Shown: piece by piece, positions 46,948 through 56,129 of the stretch
Numbering within the stretch: position 1 is the first letter of the stretch
Layout of the letters: each line of letters starts with the position of its first letter
Assembly: GCF_000190415.1 (NCBI RefSeq)
Contig: NZ_AEWF01000007.1
Location: forward strand, 1-64,000
Length of the DNA: 64,000 bases
Source of the DNA: Candidatus Odyssella thessalonicensis L13
Lineage (GTDB): Bacteria; Pseudomonadota; Alphaproteobacteria; Paracaedibacterales; Paracaedibacteraceae
Direction of reading: 5' to 3'
The notes under the pieces: model-generated
Database searches by the model: none
Told to the model about the DNA's origin: nothing
The model's input: only the letters and a program-made list of their open reading frames with translations
Program-made: the position numbers and the translations under genes

Positions 46948-48204
46948 TTAGTCGGTCTTAATCTTCACCACGCCATGGCGTTTCTTGCCGGCTGAGAGTT
47001 TGACCATCCCATCCGCATTAAGGTGGCTGGAGGTCACTGTTAAGTTGGGATCAGTTAACGCAGCATCGTTGATCTTTGCACCATTTCCCTGAATTAACCG
47101 ACGGGCTTCACCTTTTGAAGCGGCAAGATTGAGCTGAACGAACACCTCAAGGATAGGAAGGCCGTTTTCGAACTCCGCTTGGGAGATCTCAATGGCTGGC
47201 AGGCTTGATAAGTCTCCCGAGTTCCCTTGTTCAAAGAGCTGAGTAATGGTGGCATGAATCTGCGGTAATACCTCTGCCCCATGCGCAAGGGTCGTTGCCG
47301 CATCAGCCAGAACCTTCTTCGCATGATTGATTTCAGATCCCTGTAGTTGCTCAAGCTTCTCAATCTCGCTGAGCTCAAGCTCAGTAAACAGGCGTAAATA
47401 TCGGCCGACGTCCGCATCCTCAGTGTTGCGCCAGAACTGCCAATAATCATAGGCGGGTAACCGGTCGGCATTCAACCAGACGGCACCGTTGGCAGTCTTA
47501 CCCATCTTGGCGCCGCTGGAATTGGTGATCAAGGGCGAGGTTAAGCCGTAAACTTCTTTGCCAATAACACGTCGGGTTAATTCAACACCATTAACGATAT
47601 TGCCCCATTGGTCAGAACCTCCCATCTGTAGAACGCAACCATACCGGCGATTGAGTTCCAAAAAGTCGTAGGCTTGCAGAATCATATAGTTAAATTCTAA
47701 AAAGCTTAAGGGTTGTTCTCGTTCTAAACGAAGCTTGACGCTATCAAAGGTGAGCATACGATTGACGGAAAAATGGCGACCAAAGTCTCTTAAAAAGCCA
47801 ATGTAATTAATCTCGCCTAGCCAATCGGCATTATTGAGCATAAGGGCCGCATTAGCCCCGCTGCTAAAGTTTAAGAATTTCTTAAAGACACGGCTGATGC
47901 CGGCGATATTGTGCTGAATGGCGTCATCCATTAACAGGTTGCGCGCATCATCACGGCCAGTAGGATCACCAATCATCGAGGTGCCACCCCCCATCAGCAC
48001 TAAGGGGCGATGGCCACACTTTTGCAACCAACGTAGCATCATAATTTGTACCAGGCTTCCCACATGCAAGCTATTGGCAGTAGCATCAAAGCCAATATAG
48101 GCCGTTATTGACTGGCTATTGGCCAGGTTGTCTAAGGCTTCCATATCGGTGGCTTGGTGAATAAAACCGCGGGACTTGAGTATCTGTAAAAATTCTGATT
48201 TCAT
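46948..48204 (-). CDS. tyrS: Tyrosyl-tRNA synthetase
   Basis: 418-residue class I synthetase that charges tRNA-Tyr. The HIGH-type motif is in [13 protein letters not shown], the KMSKS-type loop reads [12 protein letters not shown], and a C-terminal S4 RNA-binding domain (about 350-418) ends the protein. Length is typical of the bacterial TyrRS. It is divergent from anmK across only 57 bases, so their promoters overlap. Confidence 0.95.
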   Translation of the reverse strand: MKSEFLQILKSRGFIHQATDMEALDNLANSQSITAYIGFDATANSLHVGSLVQIMMLRWLQKCGHRPLVLMGGGTSMIGDPTGRDDARNLLMDDAIQHNIAGISRVFKKFLNFSSGANAALMLNNADWLGEINYIGFLRDFGRHFSVNRMLTFDSVKLRLEREQPLSFLEFNYMILQAYDFLELNRRYGCVLQMGGSDQWGNIVNGVELTRRVIGKEVYGLTSPLITNSSGAKMGKTANGAVWLNADRLPAYDYWQFWRNTEDADVGRYLRLFTELELSEIEKLEQLQGSEINHAKKVLADAATTLAHGAEVLPQIHATITQLFEQGNSGDLSSLPAIEISQAEFENGLPILEVFVQLNLAASKGEARRLIQGNGAKINDAALTDPNLTVTSSHLNADGMVKLSAGKKRHGVVKIKTD

Positions 48205-48261
48205 AATGGCAGCTTCTTACTTAACAATTTTTTATTTTATCATATATCAAAGGCTTGCTAA

Positions 48262-49284
48262 ATGGAACCAATTTGGGCGCTGGGGTTAATGAGTGGTACC
48301 TCGCTGGATGGTATTGATGCCGCGTTAGTGTTAACAGACGGTGAACACATCTATGAGATTGGGGAAAGCTTATATCTGCCTTATGACTCACAGTTCCAAG
48401 AATTATTAAGAACGCAATTGGGGCGGCAGTTCCCTGATCCATCTGTAGCCCAGGCCTCGACCCAGCGCCATATTGAGGCTGTCCATAAACTCATAAATAT
48501 GACGACTAAGCCCCTTAAGCTCATCGGCTATCACGGCCAAACCACCTTTCATGCGCCACCCATAACTGTGCAAATGGGGGAGGGAGAAATGTTAGCTCAA
48601 GCAACTGGGGTGCCGGTGGTTTATGATTTTCGTACTGCTGATTGTCAAGCCGGAGGACAGGGCGCTCCTTTAGTCCCGGTTTATCATCAAGCTTTATGTG
48701 CTGGCCAAGCACAGCCCTTGGTCGTCGTTAATATTGGCGGCGTGGCCAACTTAACCTATATTGATGATAATATTCTAATTGCGGGCGATACTGGGCCCGG
48801 TAACGCTCTAATTAACGATGTCATGATGCGGGACTTTGGCCGCTGTTTTGATGAAGATGGCTTGCTAGCGCTTACGGGTACAGTTAATCAAGAAGTATTG
48901 GCAAGGTGGTTGCAGCATCCTTATTTTGCTCAACCCTTTCCTAAATCCTTAGATCGCAATCATTTTAGCCCGTTTATTGAGGAACTTCAGGGGGCTGAGG
49001 CAGTGGCTACCTTAACCGCCTTAACGGCGTCTTCAATTGTAATGGCTTTAAAGCTGTTACCGCAGTTGCCGCAAAAGCTCTATGTCTGTGGGGGGGGTGC
49101 CAAGAATAAGACGGTAATGCACTGGCTGGGCCTGCATGTAGAGAGTCTACTGAACTCCGATATGATTGAAGCCCAAGCTTTTGCTTTCTTGGCTGTGCGT
49201 GTCTTAAGAGGATTGCCGACATCTTTTCCCCTGACCACCGGCTGCCATAAACCTGTGTGCGGTGGACAGATAGCTTATCCTTAA
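48262..49284 (+). CDS. anmK: Anhydro-N-acetylmuramic acid kinase
   Basis: 340-residue kinase that cleaves and phosphorylates 1,6-anhydro-MurNAc to MurNAc-6-phosphate in cell-wall recycling. The N-terminal GLMSGTSLDGIDAAL, the phosphate motif GDTGPGNALIND and the C-terminal CGGGAKN adenosine loop are intact. The run of eight G at 49090 encodes the conserved triple glycine in frame, unlike the broken G8 in the leucine-rich-repeat gene. Together with dapF it argues for an active peptidoglycan cycle. Confidence 0.92.
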   Translation: MEPIWALGLMSGTSLDGIDAALVLTDGEHIYEIGESLYLPYDSQFQELLRTQLGRQFPDPSVAQASTQRHIEAVHKLINMTTKPLKLIGYHGQTTFHAPPITVQMGEGEMLAQATGVPVVYDFRTADCQAGGQGAPLVPVYHQALCAGQAQPLVVVNIGGVANLTYIDDNILIAGDTGPGNALINDVMMRDFGRCFDEDGLLALTGTVNQEVLARWLQHPYFAQPFPKSLDRNHFSPFIEELQGAEAVATLTALTASSIVMALKLLPQLPQKLYVCGGGAKNKTVMHWLGLHVESLLNSDMIEAQAFAFLAVRVLRGLPTSFPLTTGCHKPVCGGQIAYP

Positions 49285-49367
49285 CCGCATTATTCAAGGG
49301 TTTAGAAATAATTGAGACTTATCAGCCAACTACGAAGTGTTGGCTGTAAGTATGGTGATGATTTAGC

Positions 49368-50273
49368 TCAATTGCTCAGTAACCTTTCTCGCGCCGCTCG
49401 CAGTTTAACAAAATCATCGCCGGCATGATAGGACGAGCGTGTTAAGGGGGAGGCGGCAACCATTAAAAATCCCTTGCCCCGCGCCATGGTCGCATAAGCC
49501 TCAAACTCTTCAGGGGTAATATAGCCCATAACCGGATGGTGCTTGGGAGTCGGCTGTAAATATTGACCAATTGTCAGGAAATCGACGTTTGCAGCTCTTA
49601 AATCATCCATAACTTGATAGATTTCTTGCTTGGTCTCTCCTAGCCCCACCATCAGACCGGACTTAGTGAAAATGGAAGGATCTGATTCTTTAACTTTTTC
49701 TAACAAGCGAAGGGAATGAAAATATCGTGCTCCGGGACGGACTTGGGAATAAAGGCGCGGAACGGTTTCTAGATTATGGTTATAGACATCAGGACGCGCT
49801 GCGACAATATGCTCTACCGCACCTTCTTTGCGTTGAAAGTCAGGGGTGAGAATTTCAATAGTGGTGCCTGGTGAAAAGAGGCGAATTTGGCGGATAACGC
49901 GGGCAAAATGATCAGCGCCACCATCGTCCAAGTCATCCCGGTCAACGGAGGTAATCACCACATGCGCCAGGCCCATCTTAGCGACGGCTTCCGCAACACG
50001 TTCGGGTTCATGGGGGTCCAGTAGATCTGGCCGGCCCGTTTTCACATTACAAAAGGCACAGGCTCGGGTGCAGGTGTCTCCTAAAATCATCACCGTCGCA
50101 TGCTTTTTTTCCCAACATTCGCCAATATTCGGACAGGCGGCCTCTTCACACACTGTATTTAATTTATGTTCACGCATTAAATTAGCAGTTTCGCGGTAGC
50201 CGCTCGAGATAGGGGCCTTGACGCGGATCCAGTCAGGTTTGCGTTGATACGGTGTGGAGGAAGTCGTTGTCAT
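49368..50273 (-). CDS. lipA: Lipoyl synthase
   Basis: 301-residue radical-SAM enzyme that inserts two sulphurs into octanoyl groups on lipoyl domains. The auxiliary-cluster motif C-x4-C-x5-C ([12 protein letters not shown]) and the radical-SAM motif CTRACAFC are both visible, as is the C-terminal RSSYHAGDD serine ligand segment. GGAG lies 7 bases before the ATG. It follows lpdA by 15 bases; the operon supplies E3 and lipoate for the pdhABC complex 12 kb away. Confidence 0.95.
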   Translation of the reverse strand: MTTTSSTPYQRKPDWIRVKAPISSGYRETANLMREHKLNTVCEEAACPNIGECWEKKHATVMILGDTCTRACAFCNVKTGRPDLLDPHEPERVAEAVAKMGLAHVVITSVDRDDLDDGGADHFARVIRQIRLFSPGTTIEILTPDFQRKEGAVEHIVAARPDVYNHNLETVPRLYSQVRPGARYFHSLRLLEKVKESDPSIFTKSGLMVGLGETKQEIYQVMDDLRAANVDFLTIGQYLQPTPKHHPVMGYITPEEFEAYATMARGKGFLMVAASPLTRSSYHAGDDFVKLRAARERLLSN

Positions 50274-50288
50274 GAAGAAACTCCTGAA

Positions 50289-51683
50289 TTAGATGTGAAT
50301 GGTTCGACCAAAGGCATTAAGAACCGATTCATGCATCATCTCTGATAAGGTCGGATGTGGGAAAATCGTGTGCATTAATTCAGCTTCTGTGGTCTCTAAA
50401 GTTTTAGCAATACCAAACCCTTGAATCAACTCAGTAACTTCGGCACCGATCATATGGGCTCCTAAAAGTTCGCCTGTCTTAGCATCAAAAATGGTTTTTA
50501 CCAGTCCTTCACTATCCCCAAGTGCAATTGCTTTACCATTTCCTAAATAAGGGAAGCGGCCAACTTTTATTTCTTTGCCCGCCGCTTTGGCTTTTTCTTC
50601 GGTTAATCCGATGCTGGCAATTTGCGGCAAGCTATAAGTACAGCCAGGAATTTTGGATTTATCGAGAGGGTGAACGGTCGCGACATTAGCGATCTTTTCA
50701 ACACAAATGATTGCTTCATGGCTGGCTTTATGAGCAAGCCAAGGTGCCCCCGCCACATCGCCGATGGCATAGAGACCCGGTTCTGCGGTCTGGCACCATT
50801 CATTCGTCACAATTTGATTCTTCTCAACTTTTGCTTTGGTGTGCTCTAAACCGAGATTTTCTGTGTTGCCAATAATGCCAATGGCGAGAATCACATTCGA
50901 GGCGTCGAGAGTTTCTTTGCCCTTGGCCGTTTTGGCTTCAATACGGGCTCCGGTTTGGCTCTTTTCGACCTTATCGACGGTTGTTGATAGCATAAACTTA
51001 ATGCCCTGCTTCTCGAATGCTTTGAGAGCAAGAGCAGAGATCTCAGGATCCTCTTGCGGCAGAATACGGTCAAGCATTTCGATGACCGTCACTTCAGCGC
51101 CCATGGTGCGATAAAAGCTGGCGAATTCAATACCGATGGCGCCAGATCCAATAATAACCAAGGATTTAGGCATGGTCTTTGGCGTCATCGCATGCCGCGC
51201 TGTCCAGATAAGGTCACCGTCAGCCTCTAAATGGGACAGGGTGCGAGCCCGGGCTCCAGTGGCCAAGATAATATGCTTGCCTTTAATATCTTCAGCTTTT
51301 TTGTCCTTTGACTCGACGGAGATCAGGCTGTTTCCTTTAAGTTTGCCGTGGCCTTCAAACACCGTGATTTTATTCTTCTTCATCAAGTGCTTGATGCCTT
51401 GAGCCAATTGGCCGGCAATTTGTCGAGAACGCTCAATGACCTTATCAAGCATCACTTCGGGCTTGGCGACTTTTAGGCCAAATTCATGGGCATGATCAAT
51501 TAAATGCTTTACTTCTGCTGTTCGCAGTAAGGCCTTGGTGGGGATGCAGCCCCAATTTAAGCAGACACCACCCATATGCTCTTTTTCAACAATTGCTGTT
51601 TTCAATCCTAATTGGGCGGCTCGGATAGCGGCTACATAACCGCCAGGACCCGCACCAATCACAACGACATCAAATTCTTGCAT
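50289..51683 (-). CDS. lpdA: Dihydrolipoamide dehydrogenase (E3)
   Basis: 464-residue flavoprotein that reoxidises the lipoyl arms of 2-oxo-acid dehydrogenases using NAD+. The FAD motif GAGPGGYVAAIRAAQ, the redox-active disulphide GGVCLNWGCIPTKA, the NAD motif GSGAIGIEFASFY and the C-terminal His/Glu pair in HPTLSEMMHES are intact. It is first in the lpdA-lipA operon and divergent from the response regulator gene. Confidence 0.95.
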   Translation of the reverse strand: MQEFDVVVIGAGPGGYVAAIRAAQLGLKTAIVEKEHMGGVCLNWGCIPTKALLRTAEVKHLIDHAHEFGLKVAKPEVMLDKVIERSRQIAGQLAQGIKHLMKKNKITVFEGHGKLKGNSLISVESKDKKAEDIKGKHIILATGARARTLSHLEADGDLIWTARHAMTPKTMPKSLVIIGSGAIGIEFASFYRTMGAEVTVIEMLDRILPQEDPEISALALKAFEKQGIKFMLSTTVDKVEKSQTGARIEAKTAKGKETLDASNVILAIGIIGNTENLGLEHTKAKVEKNQIVTNEWCQTAEPGLYAIGDVAGAPWLAHKASHEAIICVEKIANVATVHPLDKSKIPGCTYSLPQIASIGLTEEKAKAAGKEIKVGRFPYLGNGKAIALGDSEGLVKTIFDAKTGELLGAHMIGAEVTELIQGFGIAKTLETTEAELMHTIFPHPTLSEMMHESVLNAFGRTIHI

Positions 51684-51770
51684 TTTATTAACGCCCTTTA
51701 TGGTTTAAACTTAATTATGATATAGCACAAAAAAATCCCTAAACCCCAGCATAAATCGAGGTTTCTTAAA

Positions 51771-52466
51771 ATGACTGACCAGATCGCCCACGTTTTGGTT
51801 GTAGATGATGACCGCAGATTAAGAGAATTATTAACTAAATTTTTAAAGGATGAAGGCTTCCGAGTGCAAGCGGCAGCTACAGCAGCAGAAGCGAGAATCC
51901 AACTCGCCTCGCAAAGTTTTGATGTGGTGGTCCTTGATGTCATGATGCCGGGGGAAACGGGCATCGAATTCACCACTTCCCTGCGAGAGGCGGGCAATCA
52001 AATTCCGATACTATACCTGACTGCCAAAGATACAGTTGACGATAGAATCAAAGGATTTGATAGCGGCGGTGATGACTATCTGCCTAAGCCCTTTGAGCCA
52101 GCCGAGTTGATCTCCCGTCTTAAAGCTATTTTAAGGCGCTTGGCGCCGCGCACCACCACAACGCCGGCCTCTGAACTGGTTTTTGGTGATCTGGTCTTTT
52201 GTGTAGAGGAAGGAATTCTGCGGCGCCATGAAGAACAGATTTTTTTATCTTCGACAGAGATCATTTTGCTCCGTACAATGGCGTTGTCCCTGCGACAACC
52301 GTTCTCGCGCCAAGATTTAGCTCAACGGATTGGCCACCGGGTGACTGACCGTGCAGTGGATGTACAGATTACGCGGCTGCGAAAGAAAATTGGTGATGAT
52401 TCAAAGCAGCCCCGTTTTATCCAAACAGTTCGCCATATAGGATATGCTTTATGTCCCGATTCTTAA
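51771..52466 (+). CDS. OmpR-family response regulator
   Basis: 231-residue two-component regulator. The receiver domain (1-125) has the acidic pocket VVDDD (10-14), phosphoacceptor D56 in VLDVMMPG and the conserved lysine in YLPKPFEP. A winged-helix DNA-binding domain (about 135-230) ends with the recognition helix region DVQITRLRKKIGDD. It overlaps the histidine kinase gene by 16 bases, so the pair is translationally coupled. Its targets are unknown; this orthologue is widespread in Alphaproteobacteria. Confidence 0.9.
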   Translation: MTDQIAHVLVVDDDRRLRELLTKFLKDEGFRVQAAATAAEARIQLASQSFDVVVLDVMMPGETGIEFTTSLREAGNQIPILYLTAKDTVDDRIKGFDSGGDDYLPKPFEPAELISRLKAILRRLAPRTTTTPASELVFGDLVFCVEEGILRRHEEQIFLSSTEIILLRTMALSLRQPFSRQDLAQRIGHRVTDRAVDVQITRLRKKIGDDSKQPRFIQTVRHIGYALCPDS

Positions 52467-53770
52467 AATTTCGTCCTTCAAATTATATCAAACGTCTGCT
52501 ACCAAAAAGCCTGTTTGGCCGCTCGATCATCATTTTAATGGCCCCCTTAATCATGGTGCAGATTATTCTCAGCTACATTTTTTTTGAACGCCATACGGAT
52601 GCGATTTTAGATTCTTTAGCTCAAGGAATTGTCGGCGACATGCAGATGGTTTGCGATTTAGTGGACTCGGGCATGGACGACAAGAAGATTGCTAAACTCG
52701 CTCAACAAAATTTTGATTTTAAGGTGGTGATTGACCCTCAGGGCAAGGTTGTTAAATACGGTACTTATAAGGATAGATGGCTGTATCAATATATGGTCGA
52801 ACAGTTAAACTCGCGGCTAAATCATTTATATTTCTTACGGATTTTTGGGGATGTCATCCATATTGAAATCCCCCATGAGCGCGGAGTGATCACCATTGAG
52901 ACACCGCGCAAGCGTCTTTATAGCCGCACCACGCACCTGGTGATCATCTGGACAGCAGTTTCTGCCTTATTACTGTTTATTGTTGCCTCCTTATTCATGC
53001 GTAATCAGATCCGTCCTATCCGCCGTTTAGCCGATGCAGCAGAGAAGTTTGGTAAAGGGTCAGATGTTCCTTTCCGTCCTGAAGGGGCCACTGAAGTCAG
53101 GAAAGCAGGGATAGCTTTTATGATCATGCGCGATCGTATCAATCGTTATCTTCAAGAGCGTACCGAAATGCTCGCCGGTGTCTCCCACGATTTAAGAACG
53201 CCGCTAGCGCGCATGAAATTACAGTTGGCAATGATGAAAAAGGATTCTGAAGTCGATGACTTGCAATCAGACGTGGACGAAATGCAGCGAATGGTACAAG
53301 GATTTTTAGATTTTGCCAAAGGAGTCGGTCAAGAAGAAAATAAAGAGGTTGCCATTAAAGAAGTGATTGAGCAAGTGGTAGCAGGAATTCGTTATTTACC
53401 CCTTACCGTCTCAGTGGTGGGAGATGAGACCATTACCCATCCATTAAAAATTGAACTCTTTAAGCGTTGCTTAACTAATTTGTTGTTAAATTCGAATAGA
53501 TACAGTGATCAGGCTCGTATTACCATTGATAAGTCAGATAAATTCTTGACAGTAATAATTGATGATAATGGGCCCGGCATTCCCGAATCAGAGCGTGAGA
53601 ACGTCTTTCGTCCGTTTTATCGCTTAGATCCGGCACGGAACCTGGATTCTGGTAGCGTTGGCTTAGGGATGACAATCGCTCGCGATGTTATCCGTGGCCA
53701 TGGCGGCACTATGGTTCTCGATGATAGTGATCTAGGGGGGTTGAGAATTATAATAAAAATACCATGTTAA
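52451..53770 (+). CDS. EnvZ-like membrane histidine kinase
   Basis: 439-residue sensor kinase. Two transmembrane helices (about 25-43 and 163-183) flank a periplasmic domain of about 120 residues. A HAMP linker, a dimerisation domain with phosphoacceptor H246 in GVSHDLRTPLARM, and an ATPase domain with N box NLLLNSNRYS, G1 DDNGPGIPE and G2 GLGMTIA follow. It is the cognate partner of the regulator whose gene it overlaps. The signal is unknown. Confidence 0.92.
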   Translation: MSRFLKFRPSNYIKRLLPKSLFGRSIIILMAPLIMVQIILSYIFFERHTDAILDSLAQGIVGDMQMVCDLVDSGMDDKKIAKLAQQNFDFKVVIDPQGKVVKYGTYKDRWLYQYMVEQLNSRLNHLYFLRIFGDVIHIEIPHERGVITIETPRKRLYSRTTHLVIIWTAVSALLLFIVASLFMRNQIRPIRRLADAAEKFGKGSDVPFRPEGATEVRKAGIAFMIMRDRINRYLQERTEMLAGVSHDLRTPLARMKLQLAMMKKDSEVDDLQSDVDEMQRMVQGFLDFAKGVGQEENKEVAIKEVIEQVVAGIRYLPLTVSVVGDETITHPLKIELFKRCLTNLLLNSNRYSDQARITIDKSDKFLTVIIDDNGPGIPESERENVFRPFYRLDPARNLDSGSVGLGMTIARDVIRGHGGTMVLDDSDLGGLRIIIKIPC

Positions 53771-53854
53771 TATTTGTGGTATTCTTATTAAAATCTTGAC
53801 GGTATAAAACTGAGTTGAGACAATTTTGATAAGGTTTTTAAATAGGAGAGTGGC

Positions 53855-54292
53855 ATGTCACAAAACCCGTTTCAAAGTATGCAAGACATGATGAAAGACA
53901 TGTCGCAGAAAATGGCAAGTGGTATTGACAAGGAGAGTATGATGCTGAGTCATCGCAAAAATATGGAAGCATTAACAGAAGCAAATCGTATGGCTATTGA
54001 AGTCATGAAGTCCATTACACAATTACAATCTCAATATGTTAAGCAAACATTTGAAGATATGGCCTCAATTATGAAGGATAGCATGGCCCATCCTCCAGCT
54101 TCAAAAGAAGCTGTTGCAAAGCATGCGAATCATGTCAAATCCCAAGTTGAAAAAGCTGTCAGCCACAGCAAAAATGTTGCTGGCACCATTGCCAACTCCC
54201 AAAAGGAAATCTTTGATCTGATGCACAAGCGTTACAGCGAAAGCATGTCAGAGATGATTGATCTACGCGAAAAGAATCGCACCAAGCACTAA
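53855..54292 (+). CDS. Phasin family protein
   Basis: 145-residue amphipathic helical protein of the phasin family, which coats polyhydroxyalkanoate granules and can affect their number and size. A Met/Gln-rich N-terminus (PFQSMQDMMKDMSQKM) precedes a long helix with heptad spacing and a Lys/Ala-rich tail. AGGAGAG lies about 6 bases before the ATG. It ends with a strong terminator, consistent with high expression. No PHA synthase is in this window. Confidence 0.8.
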   Translation: MSQNPFQSMQDMMKDMSQKMASGIDKESMMLSHRKNMEALTEANRMAIEVMKSITQLQSQYVKQTFEDMASIMKDSMAHPPASKEAVAKHANHVKSQVEKAVSHSKNVAGTIANSQKEIFDLMHKRYSESMSEMIDLREKNRTKH

Positions 54293-54316
54293 TCTTAAGT
54301 TAGCTGTTCTATCAAG

Positions 54317-54347
54317 ACCCCTGCCTAAATTTGGTAGGGGTTTTTTA
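54317..54347 (+). terminator. Intrinsic terminator of the phasin gene
   Basis: A nine-pair stem (54317-54325 with 54333-54341, ACCCCTGCC against GGTAGGGGT with one G-U pair) around a seven-base loop, followed by TTTTT. Confidence 0.92.
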
Positions 54348-54529
54348 GTGAGTGCTGGTAGAGGCTCTTAATAAGCACGGGGAAGTGCGAGCCATAGAAA
54401 ATAAATGCATATTTTATTAAGGTGATCCAATTTTTCTGTAATCTTCCAACTTTTACATTAAAGTTTAACTATTATTTAAAATTTTACCTGTATCTTTAAC
54501 TTGATTATGGAATAAAACGGAGAGCAGCG

Positions 54530-55453
54530 ATGGTGAGTCGTAGGAAATTTAGTTGGTCAGCTTTAATGGTTACTGCTGCCTGGGTAAGCTTCGATAGTTC
54601 TGCCCTGAATGCTCAACAAATCAATCCTCCTAACCGTCCGCATCCTAATCCAAAGATGGCGGCTCCGTCGTCGCAGCAGATGCCGCCTCAAAAAGCTACT
54701 GCTGCCAGCCCTCAAGGCAATCAAGATGATTATGCTTCAGAGTATCAAGATCTTTTGGAAGATAAAGAGGACGATATTACTGTTGAGCAGAATGGACAAA
54801 ATACAGATGACATTCAACAGTCAGTTAAGCAGAAGAATGAGCCGGTAAAAGCTGAGCCTAAGAAACCGGGAAATGAAGTAAAAACGAGTTCTGCCAGCGG
54901 CCATCCAACCGCCCATCATCCTGTGGCTCCTGATAAGGAGATGGAGGCTAAATTTAAGGATATGCATTCTAAGCTAAAGGCAACTCATCCGCAAGAAGCC
55001 AAGAAGCTGGAAAGTGAGTATCATGCCAGTGCCGATAAGAGCGCCGTTCTCGCTAAATGGAGTCAAACGGCCATCGAATCTCAAGATATGTTAGATGCCG
55101 TCGAAGAATTACATGCTATTTATCAAGTTCTGAAGAACATTAATCTGGAGGCGGCTGAGAAATTTGAGAAGCGTGTTCAGGCGGAGAAGGATCCGCGCAA
55201 ACTACTGGTCTATGCACACGGGTTACTTCTCAAATCACTTAAAGATCGCAAAAGCCAAATTGCAACAGCTCGCTCAGAACTTACCTCCATTTCTACCATT
55301 CTCGAATATGTGGATCACAAGAAAGCCGAAGAAATCTTAGCTTTTGAAAAGAGCAGTAGTGATCCGCGGGACCAGCTCGATGAAGCTTATGATCTGCTTC
55401 TCGATACCTTGGAGAAAGCCCACAAAGAGGTTGGCCTAAAACCTGTGGAATAA
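54530..55453 (+). CDS. Exported Pro/Gln-rich helical protein, Tat-like signal
   Basis: 307 residues. The N-terminus has a twin-arginine pattern SRRKFSW followed by a moderately hydrophobic stretch ending near ALNA, suggesting Tat-dependent export of a folded protein. Residues 30-130 are low-complexity, rich in Pro, Gln, Asp and Lys. Residues 130-307 are charged helices with repeated K-E-A-E patterns (for example EAAEKFEKRVQAEKDPRKLLVYAHGLLLKSL), and two similar DPR-LL/DPRDQL units suggest an internal duplication. No family is recognised. CGGAGAG lies about 7 bases before the ATG. Confidence 0.6.
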   Translation: MVSRRKFSWSALMVTAAWVSFDSSALNAQQINPPNRPHPNPKMAAPSSQQMPPQKATAASPQGNQDDYASEYQDLLEDKEDDITVEQNGQNTDDIQQSVKQKNEPVKAEPKKPGNEVKTSSASGHPTAHHPVAPDKEMEAKFKDMHSKLKATHPQEAKKLESEYHASADKSAVLAKWSQTAIESQDMLDAVEELHAIYQVLKNINLEAAEKFEKRVQAEKDPRKLLVYAHGLLLKSLKDRKSQIATARSELTSISTILEYVDHKKAEEILAFEKSSSDPRDQLDEAYDLLLDTLEKAHKEVGLKPVE

Positions 55454-56129
55454 AGCGGGGCGGCCTATTATAAGCTGCTTTAGGGTGGCTTCAGTTAAAA
55501 CGTAGATCCTCTTGCCTTAAGGAGGACAGTGCCAAAACCGATGCGACCTGAGTTAAGGTTGCGCTAGATCCTGCTTTTATTAAAAGAAGATGATTATAAA
55601 TTAAATATAAAGCTTAGCCAGAAGCTAGGAAATCTATTATCGGTCTGCCGGGCCCAAAGCGCGCCGTTTTCCTCCTTACGGCAAACACGAATCAATCTCT
55701 AGCGCACCTATACAGTGCCGAAATGAAAACTTTTCCTAAACTTATTGCAGTAAACATTCATGCTTTTATAGTTGCATCGATTTTGTCTGAATAAAGCGTC
55801 TACGCGTCAGGGCAGAGGCGTTATTACCGTAAAGGCTTAAGTTTTTCAATTTTAGATTAACTTCTTTTAGGACTGCCAGTGCGGGTAATAAGCAAGGATC
55901 CAAGCGGCCAAGAAAAAACTTTTTATTTAAATCTGGAGGAGAAAAAGAATAAATGCTATATATTCCTAAATAAAATTATAACTGCTATCGGCAAACTATA
56001 TTGTCTTAATCTTGACTAATTTACATTATTAGGGCCTTAAACTGTGGCATCTGTGATGCCGGCGATAAAAGCAATAATTAAGATAAGCGGTTAAATATAT
56101 GCCAACTATATAAAAATAACTCAGTTACA
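55454..56129. other. Gene-free gap before the deaminase-like gene
   Basis: There is no credible open frame. Some GC-richer patches (near 55640-55700) look like old coding sequence but cannot be assigned. The last 150 bases are AT-rich and probably hold the promoter of the next gene. Confidence 0.4.

Noticed and set aside
49090-49097. G8 tract in anmK as a phase-variable site
   Set aside because: The run encodes the conserved CGGG motif and the gene is in frame to the normal length, so it is ordinary coding sequence.
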